53,665 bases of DNA, taken from an uncultured bacterium. GTDB lineage: Bacteria; Bacillota; Bacilli; Lactobacillales; Lactobacillaceae. A program made the translations under genes and the position numbers. Location of the stretch: the NCBI GenBank assembly GCA_905214235.1, contig CAJMLF010000013.1, positions 1-53,665 of the forward strand, in the 5' to 3' direction. Of this stretch, positions 8,878 through 18,100 are shown piece after piece; within the stretch, counting starts at the first letter, position 1, and the number at the start of each line of letters is the position of its first letter. Below the pieces are notes generated by a model. It was not told the DNA's origin, searched no databases, and saw nothing but the letters and a program-made list of their open reading frames with translations.

Positions 8878-9477
8878 TCAAGACATCGCCAACCGACGGC
8901 GAACTTCCAGGACCGGGTAGGCAATCAGCGGAACCGCAAACGCCGCGAGGACCAGTTCCGCCACCCCGTTGGTCGCCATGATTACCTCCAGCGTCGGCAG
9001 AAGGTGGTCAACGTCAACCCCGTAAGCATGGGCAACCGCCGGTGTCCGGTAAAAAACGGCCACCATCCCCAGGACCAAAACGGTGTTGGTCAAACTCCCC
9101 GCAATCCCGGCAGCGACCATCGCGACCTTATTTAACTTAAGCCAGTGACTGATGCCCCGGTAAAGGGCCCCCGCCACCAGGCCAATCATGATCCGCGGCA
9201 TGACTGACACCAGGGGATTCACAAAGACCAATGGCGCCAGCGGACTGGACGGGGCCACGAAGGCGCGGACCCAGGTAAGCAGCCCCCAGGTGCCGCCGAT
9301 AATGGCCCCATCGACGGGCCCCATGACGATGGCCGCGATGATCACGGTCACGTGCATGGTCGTGATGCTAAGCGGGCCTAAGGGGATGTTGCCAAAGAAC
9401 GGCACGAAGTCCTGGATTAGAATAATTGCAATGAAAATCGCCCGGAGCGTGGTCCGGTGAATCTGCTGGTGTCTCAT
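8878..9477 (-). CDS. ECF transporter S component (COG4684/PanT-like)
   Basis: A 199-residue membrane protein with about six hydrophobic segments. The pattern IPLGPLSITTMHVTVIIAAI followed by MGPVDGAIIGGTWGL is that of ECF substrate-binding S components, closest in my memory to the pantothenate/unknown-vitamin group COG4684. S components capture a vitamin outside the membrane and share an EcfA-A'-T energizing module encoded elsewhere; none is in this window. Substrate is inferred only. It has its own extended -10 (TGT-TAAAAT, 9509-9517) and an AGGGTGA site before the ATG. No riboswitch fold is evident in the short leader. Confidence 0.75.
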   Translation of the reverse strand: MRHQQIHRTTLRAIFIAIILIQDFVPFFGNIPLGPLSITTMHVTVIIAAIVMGPVDGAIIGGTWGLLTWVRAFVAPSSPLAPLVFVNPLVSVMPRIMIGLVAGALYRGISHWLKLNKVAMVAAGIAGSLTNTVLVLGMVAVFYRTPAVAHAYGVDVDHLLPTLEVIMATNGVAELVLAAFAVPLIAYPVLEVRRRLAMS

Positions 9478-9508
9478 CTGTCACCCTACCTATCTTTTGA
9501 ATGTCCTA

Positions 9509-9582
9509 ATTTTAACAGTTTGCTAAAGGAATAACCAGATATATACCAAAGGCGCGGCGGGCCCTTCAAAATGCGGTATAAT
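9509..9582. promoter_or_regulatory. Divergent promoters between the S-component and MucBP-like genes
   Basis: Leftward: extended -10 TGTTAAAAT on the minus strand at 9509-9517. Rightward: TATAAT at 9577-9582, 33 bp before the ATG at 9616. Neither has a convincing -35. Confidence 0.45.
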
Positions 9583-9615
9583 AAGATTAATAGATTCTTA
9601 TAATGGGGTGGAAAT

Positions 9616-10329
9616 ATGCTAGGACATTTTAAGACTGGGAACCCGGTTTGGGTTTACTACATTGATATTGATAGTGGCGAAAATATCATGGTTCCCCAAC
9701 TTTTGCGCGGGATTCAGGGCTGCAATTACCACATTGACAAGAAGGAGTTCCACCACTACCGCTTCATAAAGATGGAAGGGCAAGCGAACGGGACTTTTGA
9801 CATGCAGCGCCGCGACGTCAAGCTCTACTACCGGAAGCAGAGCTGGCAAAACGTCGAGGACATTGACATCTACCTGCGAATTGACCAAACCACCAAGGTC
9901 TACGATACGGTCAACGGGATGCCAATCAACGACCCCGTTCCGGCCGGAATCGTTGTTAAGGCCTTCCACCGGGTTGATACCGAGAGTGGTGACACCTGGT
10001 ACGAGTTGGGTGCCGGCCAGTGGGTCAAGTACGAGAACATGCGGGTTGTCAACGACCCCTTCACGGATGAGAAAATTCCTTCCCCCATCGCCGATAACCT
10101 GACCATCATGCCCCTCAAGGATGTCCAGGGGACCATCGACTACCTCCCTGGCAAGGCCGCCGATGTCTTCGATGCCCCATACGGGAAAAAGGTTGACACG
10201 ATTGAGGACGGCAAGCGCGTCCAGATCACCGGTCAACTCAACGATAACGGTGAGATTACCTGGTACCAGATCGGTAAGAACAGGTTCATCACCGGCAACT
10301 ACGTCATTGTGGATGGGCAAGACGAATGA
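9616..10329 (+). CDS. MucBP-like/SH3-like repeat protein without signal peptide
   Basis: A 237-residue hydrophilic protein. Residues about 10-75 (WVYYIDIDSGENI onward) look like a MucBP-type beta fold. Two later segments (YLRIDQTTKVYDTVNG near 85-145 and GTIDYLPGKAADVFDAPYG near 175-230) look like paired SH3/SLAP-like modules with a WYELG or WYQIG core. No signal peptide, anchor or membrane segment is visible, so export is not supported. A GGGGTGG site precedes the ATG. Domain names are by eye; the function is unknown. Confidence 0.65.
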   Translation: MLGHFKTGNPVWVYYIDIDSGENIMVPQLLRGIQGCNYHIDKKEFHHYRFIKMEGQANGTFDMQRRDVKLYYRKQSWQNVEDIDIYLRIDQTTKVYDTVNGMPINDPVPAGIVVKAFHRVDTESGDTWYELGAGQWVKYENMRVVNDPFTDEKIPSPIADNLTIMPLKDVQGTIDYLPGKAADVFDAPYGKKVDTIEDGKRVQITGQLNDNGEITWYQIGKNRFITGNYVIVDGQDE

Positions 10330-10330
10330 A

Positions 10331-10382
10331 AAAGAACTTTAGCGATTCGGTATCATGCGCCGAACGCTAAAGTTCTTTTTTA
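10331..10382. terminator. Bidirectional terminator
   Basis: AAAGAACTTTAGCG pairs with CGCTAAAGTTCTTT (10331-10344 with 10365-10378), with T or A tracts on both sides. It serves the MucBP-like gene and the convergent permease gene, whose stop codon overlaps the T tract. Confidence 0.9.
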
Positions 10383-11495
10383 CTCTTTCTTTTCTTCCGT
10401 GACCGGGTGCTCAATCCGGTAGATGTCAAAGAAGTACTCGCAGACGGTTTTCACCACCGCGTAGGCCGGGATGCAGAGGATCATCCCCGCCACCCCCGCA
10501 ATGTGACCGGCAGCCAGCAACAGCAGGATAATAGTCAGCGGGTGAATCTTGAGTGACTTCCCGATAATATTCGGGTAGATCACGTTCCCGTCAATTTGTT
10601 GGACGATAATCACGACAATGATCACTAGAATCAACTTCTTGGGGGCCATGGTCAATGAAACAAACAGGGCCGGAGCAATCCCAATGTAGGGCCCGATGTA
10701 GGGAATGATGTTGCAGAGGCCGGCCACGATCCCGAGGACCAGGGCCAGGGGCTGCTTGATAATCATGTAACCGATGGAGGTAAAGACGGCCACGAACAGG
10801 CACTCAATTACCTGCCCGGCGATGTAGGAGGACAGGGTGTTGTTCATCTTGCTCAGCAGCTCGTCGACTTCCTTAGCGTGGTGCGGTGAGAGCCACTTCT
10901 GAATACTCGGGGCCAGCTTATCGCCATCCTTGAGCATGTAGAAGAGCATTACCGGAACCGTGATCGTCACAATCGTAACGTTGGTGACGGCACCAACGAT
11001 GTCACCGACCCGGCTACTCAACCCCTTCAAGATAACCTGAGCGTACTTGGCCAGCTGGTGGTCAAACTGCCGGTAGTAAGATGACAGGTCGACGTTCTTC
11101 AAGAAGGAGTGCTGGACCGTGTCGTTGAGCAGCTTTTGCACCCCACTCACCGTCTGTGGCAAGTGGGTCACCAGGGTAGTAATTTCCTTGACGACCGGTG
11201 GAATCAATGCCGCCAGACCTCCCGCAATAATAAGAATGAGGACGACCACCAGTAGCAGGCTGGCGATTCCCTTATTCATTTTAAAGCGCCCGACTTTGAC
11301 CTTCATGATCAGCTTCAGGATCGGGTTCAACATGTAATATAGAAAACCCGACAGGATCAGGGGCACGAAGACGACCGAAATAAATGTAAAGAACGGCCGG
11401 AAGATGAACTGAATTTTGGTACAGACAAAGATTAACGTCGCAATTACCAGAAGCGTTAACGGCCAAAAGAGCCAACGATTAAACTTTTTATCCAC
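10380..11495 (-). CDS. AI-2E family transporter (YdbI/TqsA-like permease)
   Basis: A 371-residue polytopic membrane protein with about eight hydrophobic segments, starting at GTG with GAGGAA upstream. The pattern GLCNIIPYIGPYIGIAPA and the DGNVIYPNIIGKSLKIHPL segment are diagnostic of the AI-2E transporter family. Members are exporters or ion-coupled antiporters; the name does not prove AI-2 transport. It has no operon partner here. Confidence 0.88.
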   Translation of the reverse strand: MDKKFNRWLFWPLTLLVIATLIFVCTKIQFIFRPFFTFISVVFVPLILSGFLYYMLNPILKLIMKVKVGRFKMNKGIASLLLVVVLILIIAGGLAALIPPVVKEITTLVTHLPQTVSGVQKLLNDTVQHSFLKNVDLSSYYRQFDHQLAKYAQVILKGLSSRVGDIVGAVTNVTIVTITVPVMLFYMLKDGDKLAPSIQKWLSPHHAKEVDELLSKMNNTLSSYIAGQVIECLFVAVFTSIGYMIIKQPLALVLGIVAGLCNIIPYIGPYIGIAPALFVSLTMAPKKLILVIIVVIIVQQIDGNVIYPNIIGKSLKIHPLTIILLLLAAGHIAGVAGMILCIPAYAVVKTVCEYFFDIYRIEHPVTEEKKE

Positions 11496-11694
11496 AATGT
11501 TTCCTCATTTCTAATTAAGTACCCTCACATCATAAGGCTTTTTGCCTCAAAAAGATAGGCGCCCACTTTTGATTTCAGCTCGTAACACTTTTCGTAACTT
11601 TTATTTTGGGTCCCCTTTTCGCCGCACCAAGCCCACCAGCACCGCATTTGGCGGCGTTCTAGCAAGCGGCAAGATTAAGACAAAATGACATTTT
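11496..11694. other. Intergenic stretch without a gene
   Basis: About 200 bp between divergent genes. I see no open frame with an RBS and no stable hairpin. The right part becomes AT-rich leading into the lipoprotein promoter. Confidence 0.5.
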
Positions 11695-11707
11695 ATTGAC
11701 TAAAAGG

Positions 11708-11736
11708 TTACATAAATATTTCAGACATGTTACAAT
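11708..11736 (+). promoter_or_regulatory. Promoter of the first lipoprotein gene
   Basis: TTACAT (11708-11713), 17 bp, then TACAAT (11731-11736) with an upstream TGT that makes an extended -10. A perfect ACAATG/CATTGT inverted repeat follows in the leader (11759-11764 with 11774-11779). Confidence 0.6.
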
Positions 11737-11797
11737 ATTTATATCGAATGAGATACGAACAATGCTAAAACAACATTGTGGAAGGGGTGCTATTATT

Positions 11798-12346
11798 ATG
11801 AAGTTAAACAAGAAAGTATTAAATGGTTCGTTAGTTGTCTTACTTGCTTTAGGTCTGGGTGGTTGCGCTGCTAATAGTGCAACCAGCACGCATAAGACCC
11901 ACCAAGCAAACAGTGAACAAGTGGTTAAGCAAAGCAGCCACAAGAAGGCCAACAAGGCTTCCGCGAAGACGGATGCTAAGTACGCAGCCGCAAAGAACTC
12001 AACTTCTGCTAATAGCACTACTTCAAGTGCTACCACCAGCAGCCAAACTGCTGTAAGCTCCAGCACGACATCTGTCCAACACAACAGCGCAGTTGCTGCC
12101 AACAATACAGCAACATCCACAGTTGCACCAGCAAAGACTGCGGAAGAACCAGCAACGAACGTTAAGCAAAACCAGCCTATCCAACTGGGCTTGGGTGACG
12201 TCGCAACCTGGACCGATGCTAAGGGCGTAACCCACCACGTTGACAGTGACGGGATGGACCGTTACACCACCAAGGGCAGCAGCCAGGTTCAATACCAAGA
12301 CTGGTCCGGTCAATTACCAAACAATGCTGTTGTTAGTCACCACTAA
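11798..12346 (+). CDS. Lipoprotein with Ser/Thr/Ala-rich stalk and novel C-terminal domain (paralogue A)
   Basis: A 182-residue predicted lipoprotein. The start at 11798 follows AAGGGG; a longer frame to 11696 would place the promoter inside the gene. The signal peptide ends in a lipobox LGLGGC with Cys23 as the lipidation site. Residues about 24-125 are a low-complexity Ser/Thr/Ala/Lys stalk. The last ~52 residues form a compact domain with LGLGDVATWTD, GVTHHVDSDGMDR and YQDWSGQLPNNA. The same domain ends the lipoprotein at 51763-52251. I do not recognise it. The paired histidines and acidic residues could bind metal, but that is speculation. Confidence 0.85.
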   Translation: MKLNKKVLNGSLVVLLALGLGGCAANSATSTHKTHQANSEQVVKQSSHKKANKASAKTDAKYAAAKNSTSANSTTSSATTSSQTAVSSSTTSVQHNSAVAANNTATSTVAPAKTAEEPATNVKQNQPIQLGLGDVATWTDAKGVTHHVDSDGMDRYTTKGSSQVQYQDWSGQLPNNAVVSHH

Positions 12347-12371
12347 TTAAAACTAAATAATAGCATTCCAC

Positions 12372-12415
12372 AAAAGCGGCTGGGAGAAAACTTTGTTTTC
12401 TCACCAGCCGCTTTT
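12372..12415 (+). terminator. Terminator of the first lipoprotein gene
   Basis: AAAAGCGGCTGG...AGAAAAC pairs with TTTTCT...CCAGCCGCTTTT around a short loop. This is a long, strong stem. Confidence 0.85.
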
Positions 12416-12445
12416 AGTTTTCCGAATATTACACAGTAATCGCGG

Positions 12446-12559
12446 AAAAAAAGCGTGCTCCTAGTGTCTAGTTACGGACAATCATTGGCCCGTACCGTGC
12501 CAACAATCGTCCTATACTAGCCATACGGAGCACTCTGAAGCTTTTTTCCAGCTTCTTTT
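12446..12559. other. Long imperfect hairpin, terminator or small structured RNA
   Basis: GTGCTCC (12455-12461) pairs with GGAGCAC (12527-12533). Nested inside are CTAGT/ACTAG, GGAC/GTCC and CATTGGC/GCCAA(CAATC) pairings around 12470-12520. On the minus strand the stem is followed by seven T residues, so it can terminate the CAP-protein gene. On the plus strand it is followed by a second small hairpin GAAGCT/AGCTTC (12537-12555) and TTTT. The stem of about 80 bases is longer than the other terminators here, which is why an RNA or mobile-repeat origin is also considered. Confidence 0.5.
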
Positions 12560-12564
12560 GTGCG

Positions 12565-15003
12565 CTATTGAATATTCATCTTACCAATTGGGAAGTCGTA
12601 GTCAACGTAGTCCTGGTCGGCATTAGTCGTCAGTGAGTAACGGCTGATCAACTTGTAGTCGTCACCAGGACGGAGATTGGTGACCGTCCACTGGGCATTA
12701 AAGCCGGACTGGCCGGCATCCGCATACTGGTTACCGACCGCCGCCGCGACGTCCGCCCGGTCCAGCCCCGTTTGTTGAGTGGTCAAGGTGTGGCGGCTGA
12801 CCTCCCTGCCCAGGGTATTATCGAACAGGATCAGGGTGTGTACCGGGTTGACCATCCGCGTGGCGTGCCAGCCGGCTGCCGTCACGGTGTATTGACCCGC
12901 ACCAGATGGTTGGACACGCCAGCTATCCAGATGCCCCGCTTCATTGCCGCTTTCCAGCACTGTTGACGGGTACCAGTAGTCCGTGTACTGGCTGCCATTT
13001 CCGTTGCCATTTCCCGTGGCCGAACTTGAGTAGCGACTGATGATCACGTACTGGTGGCCGGGAACAATCTGGGCGTCCTTCAGGTCCAGGCTCAAGTTGA
13101 AGCCGGACTGACCGGCACCAGTGATTCCCGGGTAAACCCGCTGGACATCCGGCCGGGCAACACTATCGACATTAAAGGATGCGACCTGGCGGTTATCCGT
13201 GCTGTCGTATAGGATAATGAAGTGGTGCTGCTCAAACTGGGAAACGGCGTTGGCGTGCCAACCGCTGATGTTGAGCTTGCCGCCGCTAATGCTGAAGTTA
13301 TCCAGGTGGCCAAGATTGGCGTAGTTACCCTCCGTCAGCGGTGCGAAGTAATAGTCCACCGCGTTGCCGTTCCCCGCCGGGTCGTCCGTGTAACGGCTAA
13401 GAACTTGGATCCGTTGGTTAAAGTTCAGCTTGTCAACGGGGAAGTTAACATCAAAGCCCGACTTGGCGGCCCGGTCAACGTCCGGGTAGACATTGGCGAC
13501 GTCGGCCCGATTGACCCCGTCAGTGACCAGCTGCCGGGCCACCTCCCGGCCGTTGTTGAGGACGATGATGTAGTGGTAAGGACGGTTGGCGGCCTTGTTG
13601 GTGGCGTGCCAGCCGGTCAGGTGTAACTGACCATCAATGACCTTCGCCTGGTCGAGGCAGGCCCGGTTAGACTGGTCCACGGCAACCGGGGCAAACCAGT
13701 AGTCCACGTAATTCTCGTTTCCGGCAGCGTCACTGCTGTAGCGACTGATCAGCTGGACGGCAGTCGTGTTGGCCAGGTCATCCCCCAAGTTAATTTTGAC
13801 AGAAAAACCAGAGTGAAGGGCGTTGTAAACGTTATGGACCGCCTGAACATCCGACCGGGTGACCGGGGTAACCAGGGTCCGCCCCAGCTCGTGGCCATTC
13901 TGGTCAAGGGCGATGATGTAGTGGTAGGCCCGCCCCTGACTGGCGTTAGTCGCGTGCCAACCGGTGGCGACGATTGACCCGTCCGTCGTCAGGTGAGCCC
14001 CATCTAGGTAGGCGTAATTGCCATTGTCGTTTTGGTCCCAGTTCCCGACCACGGTGCCGGCATTGCTGTAGTCACTGGCGTTGAAGTCGGTCCCGGATGT
14101 CCAAACGTAGTGCATGTCGATGTTTTCCAGCTGGAACTTAAAGGTCGTCCCGTTGGCATACCGCCCGGTCCCGGTCCCATAGGTCAGTGATGGGTACAGG
14201 GCCATGGCCGTCACCGGCTGGTTGACGGTCAGGAAGTTCTGGGCGTGACCGAAATTATCGGCCGCGTCGTTGAAGAGCATCCCCATCACCCCGTAAAAGA
14301 TCGACGCCCGGAGGTCATCCATGGTCGTGATGGTAAAGAGCGGCACGGCGCTATTGTCCACAAAGTCGCGCCCCTTGGCCTCCGCAAACGGCCGGGCCCG
14401 CAAGCCCGAAACGTTGTCAATGTAGATCTGCTGGGCCGCAATGTTTTCCGACCGGCCGTTTAAAATGGCAAAGTCGTGCCAGCCCCCGTTGAGTAGGGAC
14501 TCGTTCTTGGCCTGGTACTGGAGGGCAACGTTGCGGGTCTCATTGATGGTCCCCTCGTTTTGGACGAACGGCTCCTGGCCAAACTCGGACCGGACCTTGT
14601 TCACCAAACTGAGGCCGTACTGGTTCATCTCGGCAACCTGATCAGACGTCAGGTTGTTAACGTCGACCTTCTCCTGGGCCGCCGTGGAATCCGACTGGTA
14701 GTCGTTGCTGTACAATCCCTGCTGGGCCTTTTGCTCCAGTGCCTGGGCAGCGGCGGAACTGTTGACGTTACGGACGGCGTCCAGAGTGTAGCCATCGGGG
14801 ATGTTAACGTTCTGGGTCGCCTTGACCTGGTTCAGGTTATCTGAATAGAGCTGAACATAATTCGGGGTTGTTGTCGTCTGGGTAGTATCCGACGTCGTCG
14901 TGGCGGTCGTGGTATCCGCCTTGACGTTTTGTCCGGCAATCACCAAGCCGGCAACGGTCGTGATCGCTGCCAGTGTTGTAACACGCTCAATGCTTGCTTT
15001 CAT
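12565..15003 (-). CDS. Secreted protein: CAP-like (SEC10/PgrA-type) domain plus four GWHA/RPDV modules
   Basis: An 812-residue exported protein. The signal peptide spans about residues 1-30 (cleavage near VKADT), followed by a Thr-rich stretch and a helical linker. Residues about 120-320 resemble the CAP/SCP fold of SEC10/PgrA surface-exclusion domains: GRSENIAAQQ and the FGHAQNFL motif are the typical His-containing elements. Four copies of the 110-120 residue module follow (motifs GWHATN, PYHYIIVL, SGFDVNF, LISRYSSD, VDYWFAP); the last is divergent. There is no LPXTG or membrane anchor. GAGGAGG precedes the ATG at 15003. The enzymatic role of the CAP domain is not known. Confidence 0.85.
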   Translation of the reverse strand: MKASIERVTTLAAITTVAGLVIAGQNVKADTTTATTTSDTTQTTTTPNYVQLYSDNLNQVKATQNVNIPDGYTLDAVRNVNSSAAAQALEQKAQQGLYSNDYQSDSTAAQEKVDVNNLTSDQVAEMNQYGLSLVNKVRSEFGQEPFVQNEGTINETRNVALQYQAKNESLLNGGWHDFAILNGRSENIAAQQIYIDNVSGLRARPFAEAKGRDFVDNSAVPLFTITTMDDLRASIFYGVMGMLFNDAADNFGHAQNFLTVNQPVTAMALYPSLTYGTGTGRYANGTTFKFQLENIDMHYVWTSGTDFNASDYSNAGTVVGNWDQNDNGNYAYLDGAHLTTDGSIVATGWHATNASQGRAYHYIIALDQNGHELGRTLVTPVTRSDVQAVHNVYNALHSGFSVKINLGDDLANTTAVQLISRYSSDAAGNENYVDYWFAPVAVDQSNRACLDQAKVIDGQLHLTGWHATNKAANRPYHYIIVLNNGREVARQLVTDGVNRADVANVYPDVDRAAKSGFDVNFPVDKLNFNQRIQVLSRYTDDPAGNGNAVDYYFAPLTEGNYANLGHLDNFSISGGKLNISGWHANAVSQFEQHHFIILYDSTDNRQVASFNVDSVARPDVQRVYPGITGAGQSGFNLSLDLKDAQIVPGHQYVIISRYSSSATGNGNGNGSQYTDYWYPSTVLESGNEAGHLDSWRVQPSGAGQYTVTAAGWHATRMVNPVHTLILFDNTLGREVSRHTLTTQQTGLDRADVAAAVGNQYADAGQSGFNAQWTVTNLRPGDDYKLISRYSLTTNADQDYVDYDFPIGKMNIQ

Positions 15004-15052
15004 GCATTAATTCCTCCTCATTTTCATAACCTATATTTTAACCCCAATCCGC

Positions 15053-15092
15053 AAAAAAGGACCGTGACACGCACAAATGTCATGGTCCTTTA
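15053..15092 (-). terminator. Terminator of the 1159-residue M23 protein gene
   Basis: On the minus strand, AAAGGACCATGACA pairs with TGTCACGGTCCTTT and runs into TTTTTT. It separates the two adjacent repeat-protein genes. Confidence 0.85.
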
Positions 15093-15115
15093 ATCTGTTA
15101 GCAATATTTCGTAAC

Positions 15116-18100
15116 TTAACCCCGGTTGCGGATAACCGTTTGCGGGTTCAGCCAGGTTCCACTACCCGTGGCCTGGTTCGGATCGGTCCAACTTGGCTGG
15201 AAGGAGTGAGCCAGGTCAACACCGTAGTTTGGACTGGTGTTGATGCCGAGGTGGAGGTGGTCAGTGTTCCGGTAACCGATGACCTGCCCCGGATAGATAA
15301 TCTGGTTCCGGTTGATGGTGATCTGGTTGCGGTTACTGAAGGCTTCCTGGTAGACGTAGAGGTAACGACCATCGTAGACGATAGCGTACCACCACATGAT
15401 CTGCCCCTTGTCGTCACGGCAGGTGTTGACGTCTAAGACCTTCCCACCGTGAACGGCGTGAACCGCGGCGCCAGGGTGGTCATAGGCACCGAAGTCCAGG
15501 CCGTCGTGGAAACCGTTTTTCCGTGGATAGGAAGAATAACCAAAGGCCTGCCCTGAGGCAAAGTAACCTTCCCCATCGGCAGGGAATGGCCAGGACCAGC
15601 CATCGTTTTGTGGCAGGGCCCGGGCAATCCCGTTCGTGCCGAAGTCGTAGCAGTGACCATCGACATAGTTGATCCCGGTGTACATCTGACCGTGAAGCTG
15701 GTCGTTGTAAACCCAGAGGTCATCGGGGTTCGGTTGGTTTTCGTAACCATCGGAGAAGTAGTAGCGGTTGTTGTTGATCGTCCGCCAGCCGGTTGCCACC
15801 TGTCCCCGGTCAGGGTCGTAGTAGACCGTCCCGCCGTTGAGGTGCTGGAAACCGGAGTTGATACTGACCATTGGGGAAACGAAATCAACGGCGTTACCGT
15901 TACCGGCGGCATCGTCGGTGTAGCGGTGGATAACCTTGACGCCCCAGTGGTTCATGGCTGCGTTAACCGGGAGCGTGGCGGCGAAGCCAGACTGGCCGGC
16001 ATTACCGATCCACGGGGCCTGGCTGGCGCCCGCACCTGATGACTGGTTTGAATTGGTGTTGTTCAGGGCCCGGCGGTAGAATTCGTGCCCATCGGCCCCA
16101 ATGACGATCAGGTACTGGTAAGGACGGTTGGCCGTAGCCATGGCGGCGTGCCAACCATTGATGCTGATGGTGTTGGCACTGCTGTTGTAGCTGACGGTTG
16201 CGGCCCCGGCGTTGGTTGCATAATCGCGGGTCCGGATGTCCGTGTAGTTGCTGTTGCCATCGGCGGAAGCGGACAACCGGAGGATGAAGCTCAACTGGCC
16301 GCCCGTCAGTTGACTGGCGGTGACGGGGATGTCAACCGCAAAGCCACTGTTAGTACTCTGGTAAATCTGTGGGTACTTGGCCGCTACGTCAGGCCGGCTG
16401 GTGAAGCTGATCTTGCTCCGCCCAACCTCTTTCCCGTTGTAAAGGGCGATGACGAAGCCGTTGGGTTGGCTCAGCCGTTGGTCACTGGCCAGCCAGCCGG
16501 TCACGTGGAGGATGTTGCCGTTTTGACTGATGGAGTCAACCGCGGAGGCTGATTGGTTCAGCGTTACCGGGCCAAGCCACATGTCTTGGTAGGCACCACT
16601 GCCACCGTTGCCCTGGGCAGAGTTTGAGTAGCGACTGACGATCGAGTAGGAGTGACCAGGCGTCAGGTTAACCTGGCCGAGGTCGGCTTGGAAGCCGGAT
16701 TCGTCGGCGGTAACAACCTGGGGGTAGACCTTAGCAACATCGTCACGGCTGACCGAATCAGTAACCCGTTGGGCGGCCACTTGGGTCCGGGTCGTATTAT
16801 CAAATACAATCAGGAAGTGGTAAGGTGCCGCCACGGCAAAGTCGTTGGCGTTCCAGCCAGTAACGGCCAGGTGACCATTGCTGATGTTAAAGGAGTCCAG
16901 GCTCCCCTGGTTAGAGGTCGTCAGTGGCAACCACTTGTCAGTGTAGCGACCGTCCCCACCATTACCGTTGGCACTAGTCGAGTAACGAAGGACAATGGCG
17001 TACTGGTGGCCGCTGACGATATTATTACTTACCGGCAGAGTGGCGGTAAAACCAGAGTCGGCGGCGTTGTATGCAGCCAATCCCCGGGCAATTGCGGGAG
17101 TGGCTGCCGACTGCGTCTTTGCCGCGGCCACTTGACGGATGGCCGTCGTGTCAAAGAGGATGATGTAGTGGTTGGTCTCACCATAAGCCGCATCGGCCGC
17201 GTGGTAACCGTTGATGGTGAGCTGACCGTTCTCGTTCTTGATGCTGGTAATACCGGCCATGTTGGCGTTGAAGCTAATTGGTGCGAACCAGTAGTCGGTG
17301 TAGTTCTCGTTGGCGTCCTTGGTGGCGCTGTAACGGGAAATGACCCGGATCTGGCCCTCAACCATGCCCGCCTTTAACGGCATGGAAAGGGACCAGCCGG
17401 AGTTGGTGGCGTCGTACAGGTTCTCAAAGGACAGGGCAACATCAGGACGGGCAATGTTGGTGACCTGTTGCCGGGCGATTTCGTGCCCCTGGTCATCCAA
17501 GACAATGATGGTGTGGTATGGACGGCCCTCTTCACCAGAGGTGGCGTGCCAGCCGGCAAGGTTCAACTTACCGTTGGCGATTGATGCCGAATCTAGGTTG
17601 GCGCGGTTGGTGTGGTCCGCTTGAACCGGTGTAAACCAGAAGTCGACGTGGTTCCCTTCCCCACCCTTGTCATCGGAGCTGTAGCGGGAAATAACCTGCA
17701 GCTGGTCGTTGAGCCAGCGGCTATCGTTGCCAAAGTCGTGGTCAAAGGACCAGCCAGAGTTGGCGGAGTTGTAAATATTACCGTAGGCCCGGGCAACGTC
17801 GGGACGGGCAGTGGTATTAACCTTTTGCCGGTAAAGTTCGGTGTGCTGGGTTTGGTCGTAGATGATGATCCAGTGGCTTTGGTCCTGGTAACTGGCGTTG
17901 GTAGCGTTCCAACCACTGGCCTGGAAGTGGCCGTTGGCAAAGGACCAGCCGTCTAGGTGCCCTTCGTTGTTTTGGTCAAAGGTAATTGGTGCGTACCAGT
18001 AATCAGCGCCATCGTTAGCGGCCTGGTCCCCACTGTAGCGGCTGACAATTTGAAGCGAGTGGTTGACCCAGTCAGCAGAATTGATCTTAAAGGATGCGGA

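Noticed and set aside
16652..17377. Long plus-strand frames opposite the M23 repeat protein
   Set aside because: Val/Gly-rich mirror of the repeat units; several appear at the same phase of each unit, which is expected from the repeats alone.
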